Shown here in pieces: positions 54,079 through 62,832 of a stretch of DNA of 64,000 bases. The stretch covers positions 309,380-373,379 of the forward strand of contig CAXBBW010000002.1 of assembly GCA_963974345.1 (NCBI GenBank), given 5' to 3'. The position numbers and the translations under genes are program-made. Numbering within the stretch: position 1 is the stretch's first letter; every line of letters begins with the position of its first letter. Origin of the DNA: RHLJ01 sp963974345 (GTDB lineage Bacteria > Bacteroidota > Rhodothermia > Balneolales > Balneolaceae). Under the pieces are notes generated by a model, which was not told where the DNA came from, did no database searches, and saw only the letters and a program-made list of their open reading frames with translations.

Positions 54079-54800
54079 TTGATATTCCAGTTATTTGCGG
54101 TATTGAGTATAGAGGAAATGCCAAGGTCATATTCTGATAATGGATTAAGGCTACCACGTAGTTTGTCTATATCTGATAGTTTAACCTTCCCCCGCTCCAT
54201 CAGTGCTCCTAACAGTGCCCTTGCCCTTGGGGGGTATTTAAGACCGTAGTTAATGAGCTTATCTTGGTCAATATCCTCAAGTTCACTAATCTTATTAATT
54301 AACAGTTTGATCCCAGATTGTTTGTCGAGATCAGGAATAACCGTAAAATCCTTTAACGCATCTAGTAGCCCCAAAAGATTGTAATTCTCCTCAGTAGCAT
54401 CTACATAACTCTTAACAGGCTTGGCAGAGACTTGTTTATTCTTTACGTAGATCCGTTTGTCACGGCTAGCAATCTTTAAGGTTTTAGGAATTTGAGTCGT
54501 TAATCCCAAACGGTTATACAAAGACAATCCTGTTATATAGGCAATTCGCTTCCCATCTTCATAAAGATATGGCTCAATTAGTTTTTCTTCCCTTGGGGGT
54601 AATTCACCGAACATACTTTCTTTCGGCTTGTAGAATAAACCTGTTGAAATTCGTTTTACTATTCCTTTCTCAATAAAGCGTTGCATTGCCTTAGCAGCAG
54701 CAGAATAATCTTCTGGCTTAATATTTAAGCTATCATATTTAAAGGCATCCCCAACGGGAAGCCTATTTATTCTCTGCTCTATTTTCTGCGCAACGGTCAT
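54075..54800 (-). CDS. abiEi: AbiEi-type antitoxin/repressor
   Basis: Start at the ATG for TVAQKIEQRI, with GAGTGG just upstream; the earlier in-frame ATG at 54908 lies beyond the promoter palindrome. The 241-residue product has an N-terminal winged-helix region (VGDAFKYDSLNI, ALQRFIEKGIVKRI-like) and a helical C-terminus, as in DUF6088/AbiEi antitoxins that also repress their own operon. It precedes abiEii with a four-base overlap. Confidence 0.85.
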   Translation of the reverse strand: MTVAQKIEQRINRLPVGDAFKYDSLNIKPEDYSAAAKAMQRFIEKGIVKRISTGLFYKPKESMFGELPPREEKLIEPYLYEDGKRIAYITGLSLYNRLGLTTQIPKTLKIASRDKRIYVKNKQVSAKPVKSYVDATEENYNLLGLLDALKDFTVIPDLDKQSGIKLLINKISELEDIDQDKLINYGLKYPPRARALLGALMERGKVKLSDIDKLRGSLNPLSEYDLGISSILNTANNWNIK

Positions 54801-54854
54801 TTGCCACTCTTTTACTATTATCTTTACACAAGTATACAATAAAAAGCCCTCTAT

Positions 54855-54884
54855 TGTCAAGTATATTGCGCAATATACTTGACA
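54855..54884 (-). promoter_or_regulatory. 30-bp perfect palindrome with abiE promoter
   Basis: Two 15-base half-sites TGTCAAGTATATTGC meet head to head. On the minus strand the proximal end supplies TTGACA, 18 bases from TATACT, a near-consensus promoter ending about 45 bases before abiEi. The arrangement fits an operator over the -35 box for AbiEi autoregulation. Confidence 0.75.
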
Positions 54885-55218
54885 TGTTACGACTGAATAC
54901 ATACCCATTCATTAAACGGCTCTATATATAAAACCATCGATTCTAACTATTCTACAATAAAGTAAATGCAGTGTTTACGGGACTTTTATACCTGATTATG
55001 ACTAAATTATTTATATTTTCTTCTGTGCAATGCACCATTAGAAATATTCAATATTTTCAATGGATAAGCCTTTTCTATCGACCACTTAAAGCCTTAAAAC
55101 AATCTGAAAAGCCAGTAAATACAGGGTTTCCACTGGACAGTATTATTATTTTACATATATAATCCCGCCAATCGCTACAACCAGTCAATGTCGATTGAGT
55201 AGAAAACCCATTACATGA
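54885..55218. other. Non-coding stretch between abiEi and the XRE gene
   Basis: About 330 bases with low-complexity AT content. A 63-codon plus-strand frame at 54971 has no RBS and no recognisable protein features, so I leave it out. No repeat or RNA gene is evident. Confidence 0.5.
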
Positions 55219-55228
55219 TGTGCGTAGT
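55219..55228 (+). promoter_or_regulatory. TGTGCGTAGT motif, 62 bases upstream of the XRE gene
   Basis: Exact match. TTGAGT lies 26 bases further upstream, which could be a -35 element. Confidence 0.5.
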
Positions 55229-55290
55229 GATAGAGCAATAAGCTCTTTAAAACGATAGATGGCAATTATTCAGACAAAGGAGATGCAGTT

Positions 55291-55635
55291 ATGAATAAAC
55301 CAGAAATCGTCTATAAGCCAAAATCCAGACAGGATTTTTTAAAAGATGTGGTTGGTGACCTTGTACGTCTTAGACATACACGAGGCATGACACAAGAAAA
55401 CTTAAACCATAAGATTGGCGTAGCTGATCGCTTGGTGAGTAAATGGGAATGTGGGATTCGTACCCCAACATCTTTTAATCTGTACTGTTGGGCAGATGCT
55501 TTAGACGGAAAACTTAAAGTAGTTCCAAATCCGGAACGTCCTGTTAAATCAAAGTCAGGACAAATGGGTATTGTCGATTATAACGACACTTATGAAATAA
55601 CCGCTGATATGAACCGAGTGGCTAGAGCCGCTTAA
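55291..55635 (+). CDS. XRE-family HTH regulator
   Basis: The 114-residue protein has a Cro/C1-type HTH at about residues 18-75 (DLVRLRHTRGMTQENLNHK, LVSKWECGIRTPTSFNLYCW). RBS is AAAGGAG. The C-terminus is short and without a peptidase or ligand domain. It probably regulates element genes; the target is unknown. Single gene with its own upstream motif and a downstream hairpin. Confidence 0.85.
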   Translation: MNKPEIVYKPKSRQDFLKDVVGDLVRLRHTRGMTQENLNHKIGVADRLVSKWECGIRTPTSFNLYCWADALDGKLKVVPNPERPVKSKSGQMGIVDYNDTYEITADMNRVARAA

Positions 55636-55662
55636 TTCTAAAAAATTTTTATCAGCCTAAGC

Positions 55663-55695
55663 AATACGGGGTCGGATCATATCCAACCCCGTATT
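55663..55695 (+). terminator. Hairpin after the XRE gene
   Basis: Ten-base arms AATACGGGGT and its complement around a 13-base loop, 27 bases after the stop. No strong T run follows. Confidence 0.6.
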
Positions 55696-55823
55696 TGCGT
55701 GTTTATAAAAATAATAATGAAGGCAAGGTTGAAATTCGGAGGGGGATCACCCAATCTGCACAAATGATAATGCGGAAGATTGGGGATACCGAATTGAACT
55801 TGTATAACCTTGCGTGAATATTC

Positions 55824-56285
55824 TTAAAATAACCCAAGATTTCTCATTGAAGTATAGCTGTTTGGTGTAAGTATTAAATGGTCATCCACTGGAATACCCA
55901 ATAACTTGCCACACTCATTAAGCCTTTTGGTTAGTTGAATATCTGCTGTACTTGCTTTTGGATTACCTGACGGGTGATTATGGGCTAAAAGAACACTACT
56001 GGCTACTGCCTTAATAGCATAAGCGAATACCATTTTGGGCTCTACGATAGTTGCATTTGAACCACCTTTTGAAATCTCTGCTATGCCTCTCACACCTTTA
56101 GCATTATCAAGAAACATCACATAAAATGACTCAACCAATTCCATTGAACCTTGTCGCCAATTCTCTCTAAATATTTGATGAGCTAAATCAGGATTTGTTA
56201 CCACCGGACGTTCTTCATTAGTCTCTTCGGTGATATAAACCAACTCTACTTCTGTGACTTTAAATAAATCTATTCTCTCTGACAT
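55824..56285 (-). CDS. RadC-like JAB-domain protein
   Basis: The 153-residue protein is the JAMM/MPN domain of the RadC group: Glu50 (SMEL), His102 and His104 in AHNHPSGNPK and Asp115. It lacks the N-terminal HhH domain of chromosomal RadC. Standalone forms are frequent on integrative elements, with unclear function, possibly a protease or recombination factor. RBS AGGAGG is upstream and a motif site lies 54 bases before it. Confidence 0.88.
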   Translation of the reverse strand: MSERIDLFKVTEVELVYITEETNEERPVVTNPDLAHQIFRENWRQGSMELVESFYVMFLDNAKGVRGIAEISKGGSNATIVEPKMVFAYAIKAVASSVLLAHNHPSGNPKASTADIQLTKRLNECGKLLGIPVDDHLILTPNSYTSMRNLGLF

Positions 56286-56339
56286 AAATACCTCCTTTGA
56301 TAGATTTGGAGGCTTTTATATCCTTAATTATGTAGTATT

Positions 56340-56349
56340 AGTACGCACA
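56340..56349 (-). promoter_or_regulatory. TGTGCGTACT motif, 54 bases upstream of the RadC-like gene
   Basis: One mismatch to the recurring motif, oriented to the minus-strand gene. Confidence 0.45.
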
Positions 56350-56532
56350 TCAGATTTATATTTGATGATAGCATCGTCATCGTTTCACCATTTTTCGATG
56401 TTATATATGTCATCAGTAAATTCTGATGGGAACCCTTATTATTCAGAATAGTTCAAGTTTTCAGCAAGATTGTGCAAGACTTTATTGTATTTTGTTGTTA
56501 ATATCGCATTGCTTAAATGAAATGAGTGATAA

Positions 56533-57003
56533 TTGAGACACCTGACACGTACATTTAAAAAGCTTACAAAACCAATGGCATTGCTATTGGTATGCGTGCT
56601 TTCTTTACATGCACTTACCGCTCACGGTTTTGCAGATAGCTTAGTTTACTGCTTTGAAAGTGATGGTGAAGTCAATATCGAATCAACAACTGACTTTTCA
56701 CTTGGCTTTACAAAAAAAAGTGATGTTCACTCTGATAGCTCACATGCTCATGATAACAATGACGCGATAATTCATGCCTCTAACGAGGGGCATAAGGATC
56801 TCGATGTAACGGTCATTTGTTCAAAAGACAATAATGCTAATCGTTACAGTCAAGACAAAGTTGTCCAGTCTCTTCTTGCAGGCAGTCATTCAGCTTTTGA
56901 ATATCTCCCTCTTGAAAACACTACTCAAAGAGTATCATCTCAAACGCCCTACTTTGAGGATGACAACACTAAAGCACTTCAGACCATCATACTTCTGATT
57001 TAA
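56533..57003 (+). CDS. Small exported His/Cys protein ahead of the RND-TolC fusion
   Basis: With a TTG start at 56533 the 156-residue product has a basic N-region and a signal helix (MALLLVCVLSLHALTAHGFA), then YCFESDGEVNIE, SHAHDNND, HKDLDVTVIC. The ATG at 56575 is an alternative start that would shorten the N-region. No named family. It shares size, signal peptide and metal-ligand clusters with 40400, 41726 and 49830 and leads the third RND set. Confidence 0.62.
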   Translation: MRHLTRTFKKLTKPMALLLVCVLSLHALTAHGFADSLVYCFESDGEVNIESTTDFSLGFTKKSDVHSDSSHAHDNNDAIIHASNEGHKDLDVTVICSKDNNANRYSQDKVVQSLLAGSHSAFEYLPLENTTQRVSSQTPYFEDDNTKALQTIILLI

Positions 57004-57020
57004 GTCCACTACCCACATTT

Positions 57021-57081
57021 CGTTTCTATAAAGTCATGAGAAATCTTCCTCAAAAAGATTAGTCTTTTCTACATAGAAACG
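57021..57081 (+). promoter_or_regulatory. Inverted repeat in the leader of the third RND set
   Basis: CGTTTCTAT (57021-57029) and ATAGAAACG (57073-57081) are perfect nine-base arms over a 43-base loop in the gap before the pump gene. A second hairpin, TCTTGG/CCAAGA, follows at about 57100. An attenuator or operator is possible. Confidence 0.35.
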
Positions 57082-57167
57082 TCCTTCCTAAAAATCTCTT
57101 GGTTTGCCCAAGAACATTTTAAAAACTGGCTTAAAAATAAATTACTACTGAAGTATGACGGTTCGAT

Positions 57168-60100
57168 ATGATTGATAAAATAATTTCCTTTTCTATAAAT
57201 AATAAGTTCATCGTTGGCTTATTTGTTCTGACCCTAATTGGAGCAGGTATTCATTCAATGATGACAGTTAATCTTGGCTCTGTCCCTGATATTACTAACA
57301 ATCAGGTGCAAGTCATTACGGTTTCCGAAAATCTTGCTACCGAGGACATTGAGCAATTTGTGACCTACCCGGTTGAGTTGGGTATGGGTAACCTTCCTGG
57401 GGTGAAAGAGATTCGATCCGTCTCCCGGTTCGGTCTGTCCGTTGTTACAATTGTCTTTGAAGATGATATGGGGACGTATCTTCCTCGTCAGCTCGTGCAA
57501 GAGAAATTGAATGAAGTAAAAGAAGATATACCGGAGAAATTTGGATCCCCGTCTATGGGGCCGATCACGACTGGACTTGGTGAGATTTATCAATATACCA
57601 TTGAGCCAAAAGAAGGCTATGAAAATGAATACACCCCAACTGATTTAAGAACGATCCAAGACTGGATTGTCAAAAGACAAATGACCCTTGTCGAAGGTGT
57701 TGTGGAGGTTAACTCTTTTGGCGGAAGCATTAAACAATATGAAGTGGCTATCAATCCTGAAAAGCTAAATGCAATGGATGTGAGCATTTCTGAGGTCTAT
57801 AATGCTTTAGCTCGTAATAATGACAATACCGGCGGAGCCTATATAGAAAAAAACCGAATGGCAAACTTCATACGAGGTGAAGGGTTAATTCGGTCATTGG
57901 ATGATATTCGTAATGTGGTCGTAAAGACTGAAAATGGCATCCCGATATTGATTAATGATGTAGCCGAAAACGTTCAGTTCGGCACCCAAACTAGGTACGG
58001 TGCTTTTACTAAAGATGGCCATGAAGCAGTCGGTGGTATGATTTTGATGCTCAAAGGTGCAAATCCGAACGATGTCATTCAAAATGTTAAACAGAGAATG
58101 AAAAGTGTTGAAAGCTCTTTGCCGGAAGGGTTGGAGATAAAACCGTTCCTGGATAGAAGCGATTTGATCTCTAGGACAACCAGTACAGTAACTAAGAACC
58201 TCATTGAAGGTGCTCTAATTGTTGTCTTTGTTCTGGTCTTTTTGCTAGGTAGTCTTAGAGGGGGATTAATAACAGCATCACTCATCCCATTATCCCTCTT
58301 GTTCGCATTTATTCTCATGAAGGCAACTGGCGTATGGGCAAACCTCATGAGTTTAGGTGCCATTGATTTTGGAATTATCGTTGATGGTGCGGTCATTATT
58401 GTTGAGGGAACTGTCCACGAAATTGAGAAAAAACTAAAATCTGACAATCAGAGCTTCTCTAAAAAACAGATGAATAAAATTGCTCAAAAAGCAAGTAGTA
58501 CCATGATGAACTCGGCGTTTTTTGGTCAACTCATCATTCTGATTGTTTTTGCACCAATTCTATTTTTGGAAGGTGTAGAAGGTAAAATGTTTAAGCCGAT
58601 GGCCTTTACTTTCGGCTATGCGGTATTAGGAGCAATTATTTTATGCCTGACCTATGTTCCGATGATGTCTTCTATTTTCATGCGCCCAACACAAGACAAA
58701 AACAGTCTGTTGGCACGCATTGAACATTGGCTTGAAAAGTTCAGTGATAAGCTAATAACTGCTTTGCAATCTATCTACACGCCTCTTATCCAATCTTCGC
58801 TAAGACAAAAAACGATTGTACTCAGTATTGCTGTTGCTCTGTTTTTAGCCTCTACCTTTACATTCACTAGGATGGGTGGTGAATTTATTCCACAGCTTGA
58901 TGAAGGTGATATTGCTATGCAGGCTCTCATTCGCCCCGGTAGTGGTTTAAGTGAGTCAATCTCGGTGTCTGAGAAAGCTCAGAATATATTATTAAATGAG
59001 TTTCCAGAGATCAAAACAGTGGTGTCCAGAATTGGAGTCGCTGATATACCAACCGATCCTATGCCGATGGATATTGCAGATATGGCGATTGTATTGGAAA
59101 AAGACAAAGCCAAGTGGACAACGGTCAACTCAAAAGAAGAGCTTATTGAACAGATCAAGCAGACTTTAAACAGGCAGATGACAGGAGTTAATTTGGTCTT
59201 TAGTCAGCCTGTTGAGTTACGCTTTAATGAGCTTTTGACGGGTGTTCGAGAAGATGTGGCTATTAAACTATACGGAGAAGATCTATCTATACTTGAAGAA
59301 AAAGCTCAAGAAATAGCAGAGATTGCTGAAACTGTTGAGGGGGTTGGAGACGTCTCTCCTGAGAGAATTTCTGGCTTGCCACAGATGACCGTTCAATATG
59401 ATCGCCGTAAAATTGCTCAATATGGATTAGATATTCAAAAACTCAATGAATATGTCAGTTCTGCTTTTGCAGGTGGTGTTGCAGGGATAGTCTTTGAGGG
59501 CGAGAAACGCTTTGATCTCGTAGTTCGATTTGATGAAGAACATCGTCAAAGCATTGAGAATTTAAAATCTCTCTACATAGACCTTCCTAATGGCTCTCAG
59601 GTTCCAATTAAAGAAGTTGCAACTATTGATTATCAGCCGGGACCAATGCAAATCTCACGGGACAATACTTTCCGACGAACCTATGTAGGACTTAACACCC
59701 GTGGGCGTGATGTTGAATCAGTGGTAACTGATATTCAACAAAAGCTTGATGCCCAGTTAGGATTGCCTCCCGGGTATTACATCACTTATGGTGGAGAGTT
59801 TGAAAATCTGCAACGAGCTAAAAGTCGTTTAGGCGTGGTTGTTCCCATAGCTCTCTTTTTGATTTTCATCCTGCTCTATTTTGCACTGAATTCGGTCTCT
59901 CAAGCTGTGATGATTTATCTCGCCATTCCTTTAGCATCAATCGGAGGCGTGTTCCTACTCGCCCTGAGAGATATGTCATTCAGTATATCGGCAGGTGTCG
60001 GTTTTATTGTCTTATTCGGCGTTGCGGTCTTAAACGGATTGGTTCTAATAAGCCGCTTTAATTCACTTAAAGAAGAAGAGGAAGTTATGGATATCAAAGA

Positions 60101-61571
60101 ACGTATAATGATTGGAACAAAAGAACGCCTAAGACCAATATTGCTCACGGCTACCGCAGCTATTATGGGCTTTACACCTATGGCGTTTTCAGCCAGTGCG
60201 GGGGCTGAAGTTCAAAGACCTCTTGCTACCGTTGTTATTGGAGGGCTTATTAGTGCCACACTGTTAACACTTGTTGTACTACCAGTGCTTTATTCCATGA
60301 TTGAAGAGCGCAAGAAAAAGAAGGAAAGTGTTAAGTCACCATCAATAAATAGTTTTATTCCTTTAGGGTTAATCATTGGATTGATGGCACTCTCTTCACC
60401 AACCATTGCTCAACCTAACCCCAGTTCCCTACAAGCCATATCAATAGAACAAGCTGTTGAAAGGGCATTAAGTGACTATCCAACTATAAAAGCCGGATTG
60501 CTTGAAATAGAGGGTCAGAAATCTCTTAAAAAAACAGCATGGGAATTAGGAGATACAGAGCTATTTACAGGAGAAGAAGAAGTCGGGAATGGGTCTAGTG
60601 GCGTTAAAACTCAAATCGGTATTAGACAAGAGTTTGATATATTTAGTGTAGCTCCAAGGCTGAACCTACAGTCTCAAAAAACTATTCTTGCTGAAAAAAA
60701 ACTTGATCTGTCTGAGGCTGAAATTGAGCTCGCTGTGCGTCAGAATTGGGTTTCAGTTTACACGTCCTATAAAATTTTCAAGGTGCTTGAGAAACTTGAT
60801 GAGCAATTTAAAGATATTGTAAAAGCAGCAGATTTACGATTAGAAACTCAAGCCAGTTCAAAGCTTGAGTATCTGGCAACTCTGAATCAAGCTAACAGAA
60901 TACGTAACCGTAAAGAACAAGCTTACAGAGATTACCTATCAGCAATTGAGACATTTAATAGGTGGTTTAGCGGTGAAACAAAACTAACATCTGTTACAGA
61001 TTTACCTGAAGATTTTAATCAGCCCCTTGTTTACTCAGAGCTTTTGTTATCAGATCATCCGGTGATAGATCTCTACGAACAGCGGTTGTCCGTTGCTGAA
61101 GCTGTAACAAAAGAAAAAAGAAGTCAATATCTACCAAAGTTTAATGCTGAGTATGGTCGTCAAGAAATCGCCGGACAGTCAGGATTCTATAAATATCAAA
61201 TTGGAATCAAAATTCCTCTCACATTTTGGTCAGAGGTAGGACAGACACAATCCGCAAAAATACAGCAAGATATTGCCGAACAAAATTTGTTTGAGGCAGA
61301 ACGTAAGCTCAATGCTGATTTTAGGTCTGCACAAGAGCAATACCAGAAGTGGTTGAGTTCATGGGAATACTACCAAAAAGAAGCTCTTCCTCTCGCAAAA
61401 GAACAACGAAAAGGTGCCGTAACAGCATATAAGGAAGGTGCGATTGACTATGTAAAGTTCCTTCAAAATATGCGGGATGCAATCGCTATAGAGGTTGAGT
61501 CTTGGAATGCTTTTGGTAATTACCTCAACCATCGCTTTCAGCTTGAGTTCTACTTAAGAAATTCAAATTAA
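57168..61571 (+). CDS. RND efflux pump fused to a TolC-family channel
   Basis: A 1467-residue protein. Residues 1 to about 1045 form a CzcA-like RND pump; the fourth-helix motif DFGIIVDGAVIIVEG (about 399-413) fits the Zn/Co/Cd (HME1) pattern, though VEN is VEG here. From about 1055 a hydrophobic segment (SFIPLGLIIGLMALSSPTIA) with an Ala-type cleavage site leads into a full outer membrane efflux domain (SIEQAVERALSDYPTIKAG, LKLNADFRSAQEQYQK-like) to the end. The next genes are the adaptor, CDF and HMA-AraC. No separate channel gene exists in this set, so the fusion supplies it. Confidence 0.92.
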   Translation: MIDKIISFSINNKFIVGLFVLTLIGAGIHSMMTVNLGSVPDITNNQVQVITVSENLATEDIEQFVTYPVELGMGNLPGVKEIRSVSRFGLSVVTIVFEDDMGTYLPRQLVQEKLNEVKEDIPEKFGSPSMGPITTGLGEIYQYTIEPKEGYENEYTPTDLRTIQDWIVKRQMTLVEGVVEVNSFGGSIKQYEVAINPEKLNAMDVSISEVYNALARNNDNTGGAYIEKNRMANFIRGEGLIRSLDDIRNVVVKTENGIPILINDVAENVQFGTQTRYGAFTKDGHEAVGGMILMLKGANPNDVIQNVKQRMKSVESSLPEGLEIKPFLDRSDLISRTTSTVTKNLIEGALIVVFVLVFLLGSLRGGLITASLIPLSLLFAFILMKATGVWANLMSLGAIDFGIIVDGAVIIVEGTVHEIEKKLKSDNQSFSKKQMNKIAQKASSTMMNSAFFGQLIILIVFAPILFLEGVEGKMFKPMAFTFGYAVLGAIILCLTYVPMMSSIFMRPTQDKNSLLARIEHWLEKFSDKLITALQSIYTPLIQSSLRQKTIVLSIAVALFLASTFTFTRMGGEFIPQLDEGDIAMQALIRPGSGLSESISVSEKAQNILLNEFPEIKTVVSRIGVADIPTDPMPMDIADMAIVLEKDKAKWTTVNSKEELIEQIKQTLNRQMTGVNLVFSQPVELRFNELLTGVREDVAIKLYGEDLSILEEKAQEIAEIAETVEGVGDVSPERISGLPQMTVQYDRRKIAQYGLDIQKLNEYVSSAFAGGVAGIVFEGEKRFDLVVRFDEEHRQSIENLKSLYIDLPNGSQVPIKEVATIDYQPGPMQISRDNTFRRTYVGLNTRGRDVESVVTDIQQKLDAQLGLPPGYYITYGGEFENLQRAKSRLGVVVPIALFLIFILLYFALNSVSQAVMIYLAIPLASIGGVFLLALRDMSFSISAGVGFIVLFGVAVLNGLVLISRFNSLKEEEEVMDIKERIMIGTKERLRPILLTATAAIMGFTPMAFSASAGAEVQRPLATVVIGGLISATLLTLVVLPVLYSMIEERKKKKESVKSPSINSFIPLGLIIGLMALSSPTIAQPNPSSLQAISIEQAVERALSDYPTIKAGLLEIEGQKSLKKTAWELGDTELFTGEEEVGNGSSGVKTQIGIRQEFDIFSVAPRLNLQSQKTILAEKKLDLSEAEIELAVRQNWVSVYTSYKIFKVLEKLDEQFKDIVKAADLRLETQASSKLEYLATLNQANRIRNRKEQAYRDYLSAIETFNRWFSGETKLTSVTDLPEDFNQPLVYSELLLSDHPVIDLYEQRLSVAEAVTKEKRSQYLPKFNAEYGRQEIAGQSGFYKYQIGIKIPLTFWSEVGQTQSAKIQQDIAEQNLFEAERKLNADFRSAQEQYQKWLSSWEYYQKEALPLAKEQRKGAVTAYKEGAIDYVKFLQNMRDAIAIEVESWNAFGNYLNHRFQLEFYLRNSN

Positions 61572-61590
61572 ACATCAGATTGGAAATATT

Positions 61591-62808
61591 ATGACGAAAC
61601 AAAAAATCCATATTTTACTATTAGTCCTCTCATTATCTATTGTCTCAGCGTGTGATAATTCGCCTGATAATCATGATGACCATGGACATGGAGAAGAAAT
61701 TCACCAAGAGGCCTCTGCTTCAACAGAAGTTGAAGAGCCTAAAGCACTTCATCTGTCAGAGCTTAAATTTAATAGTCTTGAGCTGAAGGTCGGTTCCATT
61801 CCAACCCAGTCTCTTTCAGATATAGTGAAAGTCAACGGTCAGTTGGAGGTTCCTCCTCAGTATGAAGCAAGTGTTACCGCAATCTTAGGCGCTAATATTA
61901 CAGGCATAGATGTCATAGAGGGCGAAGAGGTCAAAAAGGGTCAAGTATTAGCAAATATTGCACATCCTAATTTGTCTAAAGTTCAAACTGATTATGTCCG
62001 TGCATATAAGCAGATGCAGTACTTAGAGAAAGAGTATGAACGACAAAAAAGGCTCTATAAAGAAGAGGTTGGATCGGGTCAGATGTTCCAGCAAATTGAA
62101 GCTGATTATAAAGCGACCATGGCAGAAGTTAAAGGCTATGAGGCACAACTAAGACAGCTCAATCTTAATGTAGAGAAAGTCCGCTCTGGTGATATTTATG
62201 AGACTGTTCCTGTGGTCTCACCAATTGATGGTTTTATTGAAAGTGTTGGCGTACAAATTGGACAGTACGTCGATCCACAGACCGAACTGTTTGAGATTAT
62301 CAACAACGATCATATTCATGCTGACTTTATGGTCTTCGAAAAGGATGTCCATAAAATCCAAAATGGTCAAAAAGTTGCTTTTTCTGTCCAAGCACGACCT
62401 GAAGAGATATTGACAGGTAAAATCTATTCTGTTGGCAAAAAGTTTGAGCAAAACCCAAAAGCAGTTCATGTCCATGCAGAGATCGACCAAAAAAGAGATC
62501 ATCTTATTCCAGGCATGTATATCAACGGCAAGATTCTAACCTCTGAGGATAAAACACTTGCATTACCAGAGTCAGCCATCATAGAAGAAGAAGGGAAATC
62601 ACTTATCTTTTTGGCTGAAAAACACCAAGAAAATGGTGAAACGGAATGGGAGTTCACACCATTTGAAATTAAAACAGGTCTAAAAGAAGGTGAATGGGTT
62701 GAGGTTAAACTTTTAAACCCACTGCCATCAAATCAGTTAGTTGCGCTGAACAATGCCTACTATTTGATTTCTGAAATGAAGAAGAGTGAAACTTCTCACG
62801 CACATTAA
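61591..62808 (+). CDS. RND adaptor CzcB-like lipoprotein
   Basis: 405 residues with a lipobox (SIVSACDN, Cys about 21) and a short His-rich start (HDDHGHGEEIH). The adaptor body has the barrel-sandwich pattern IDVIEGEEVKKGQVLANI and VSPIDGFIESVGVQIGQYV, with a long coiled hairpin between. It starts 19 bases after the fused pump and serves it. The C-terminal end is His-containing (TSHAH). Confidence 0.9.
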   Translation: MTKQKIHILLLVLSLSIVSACDNSPDNHDDHGHGEEIHQEASASTEVEEPKALHLSELKFNSLELKVGSIPTQSLSDIVKVNGQLEVPPQYEASVTAILGANITGIDVIEGEEVKKGQVLANIAHPNLSKVQTDYVRAYKQMQYLEKEYERQKRLYKEEVGSGQMFQQIEADYKATMAEVKGYEAQLRQLNLNVEKVRSGDIYETVPVVSPIDGFIESVGVQIGQYVDPQTELFEIINNDHIHADFMVFEKDVHKIQNGQKVAFSVQARPEEILTGKIYSVGKKFEQNPKAVHVHAEIDQKRDHLIPGMYINGKILTSEDKTLALPESAIIEEEGKSLIFLAEKHQENGETEWEFTPFEIKTGLKEGEWVEVKLLNPLPSNQLVALNNAYYLISEMKKSETSHAH

Positions 62809-62832
62809 CTTTAAATTTAAGACGCAAAAAAT

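Noticed and set aside
54971..55162. 63-codon plus-strand frame
   Set aside because: No RBS or recognisable features in a low-complexity AT stretch.
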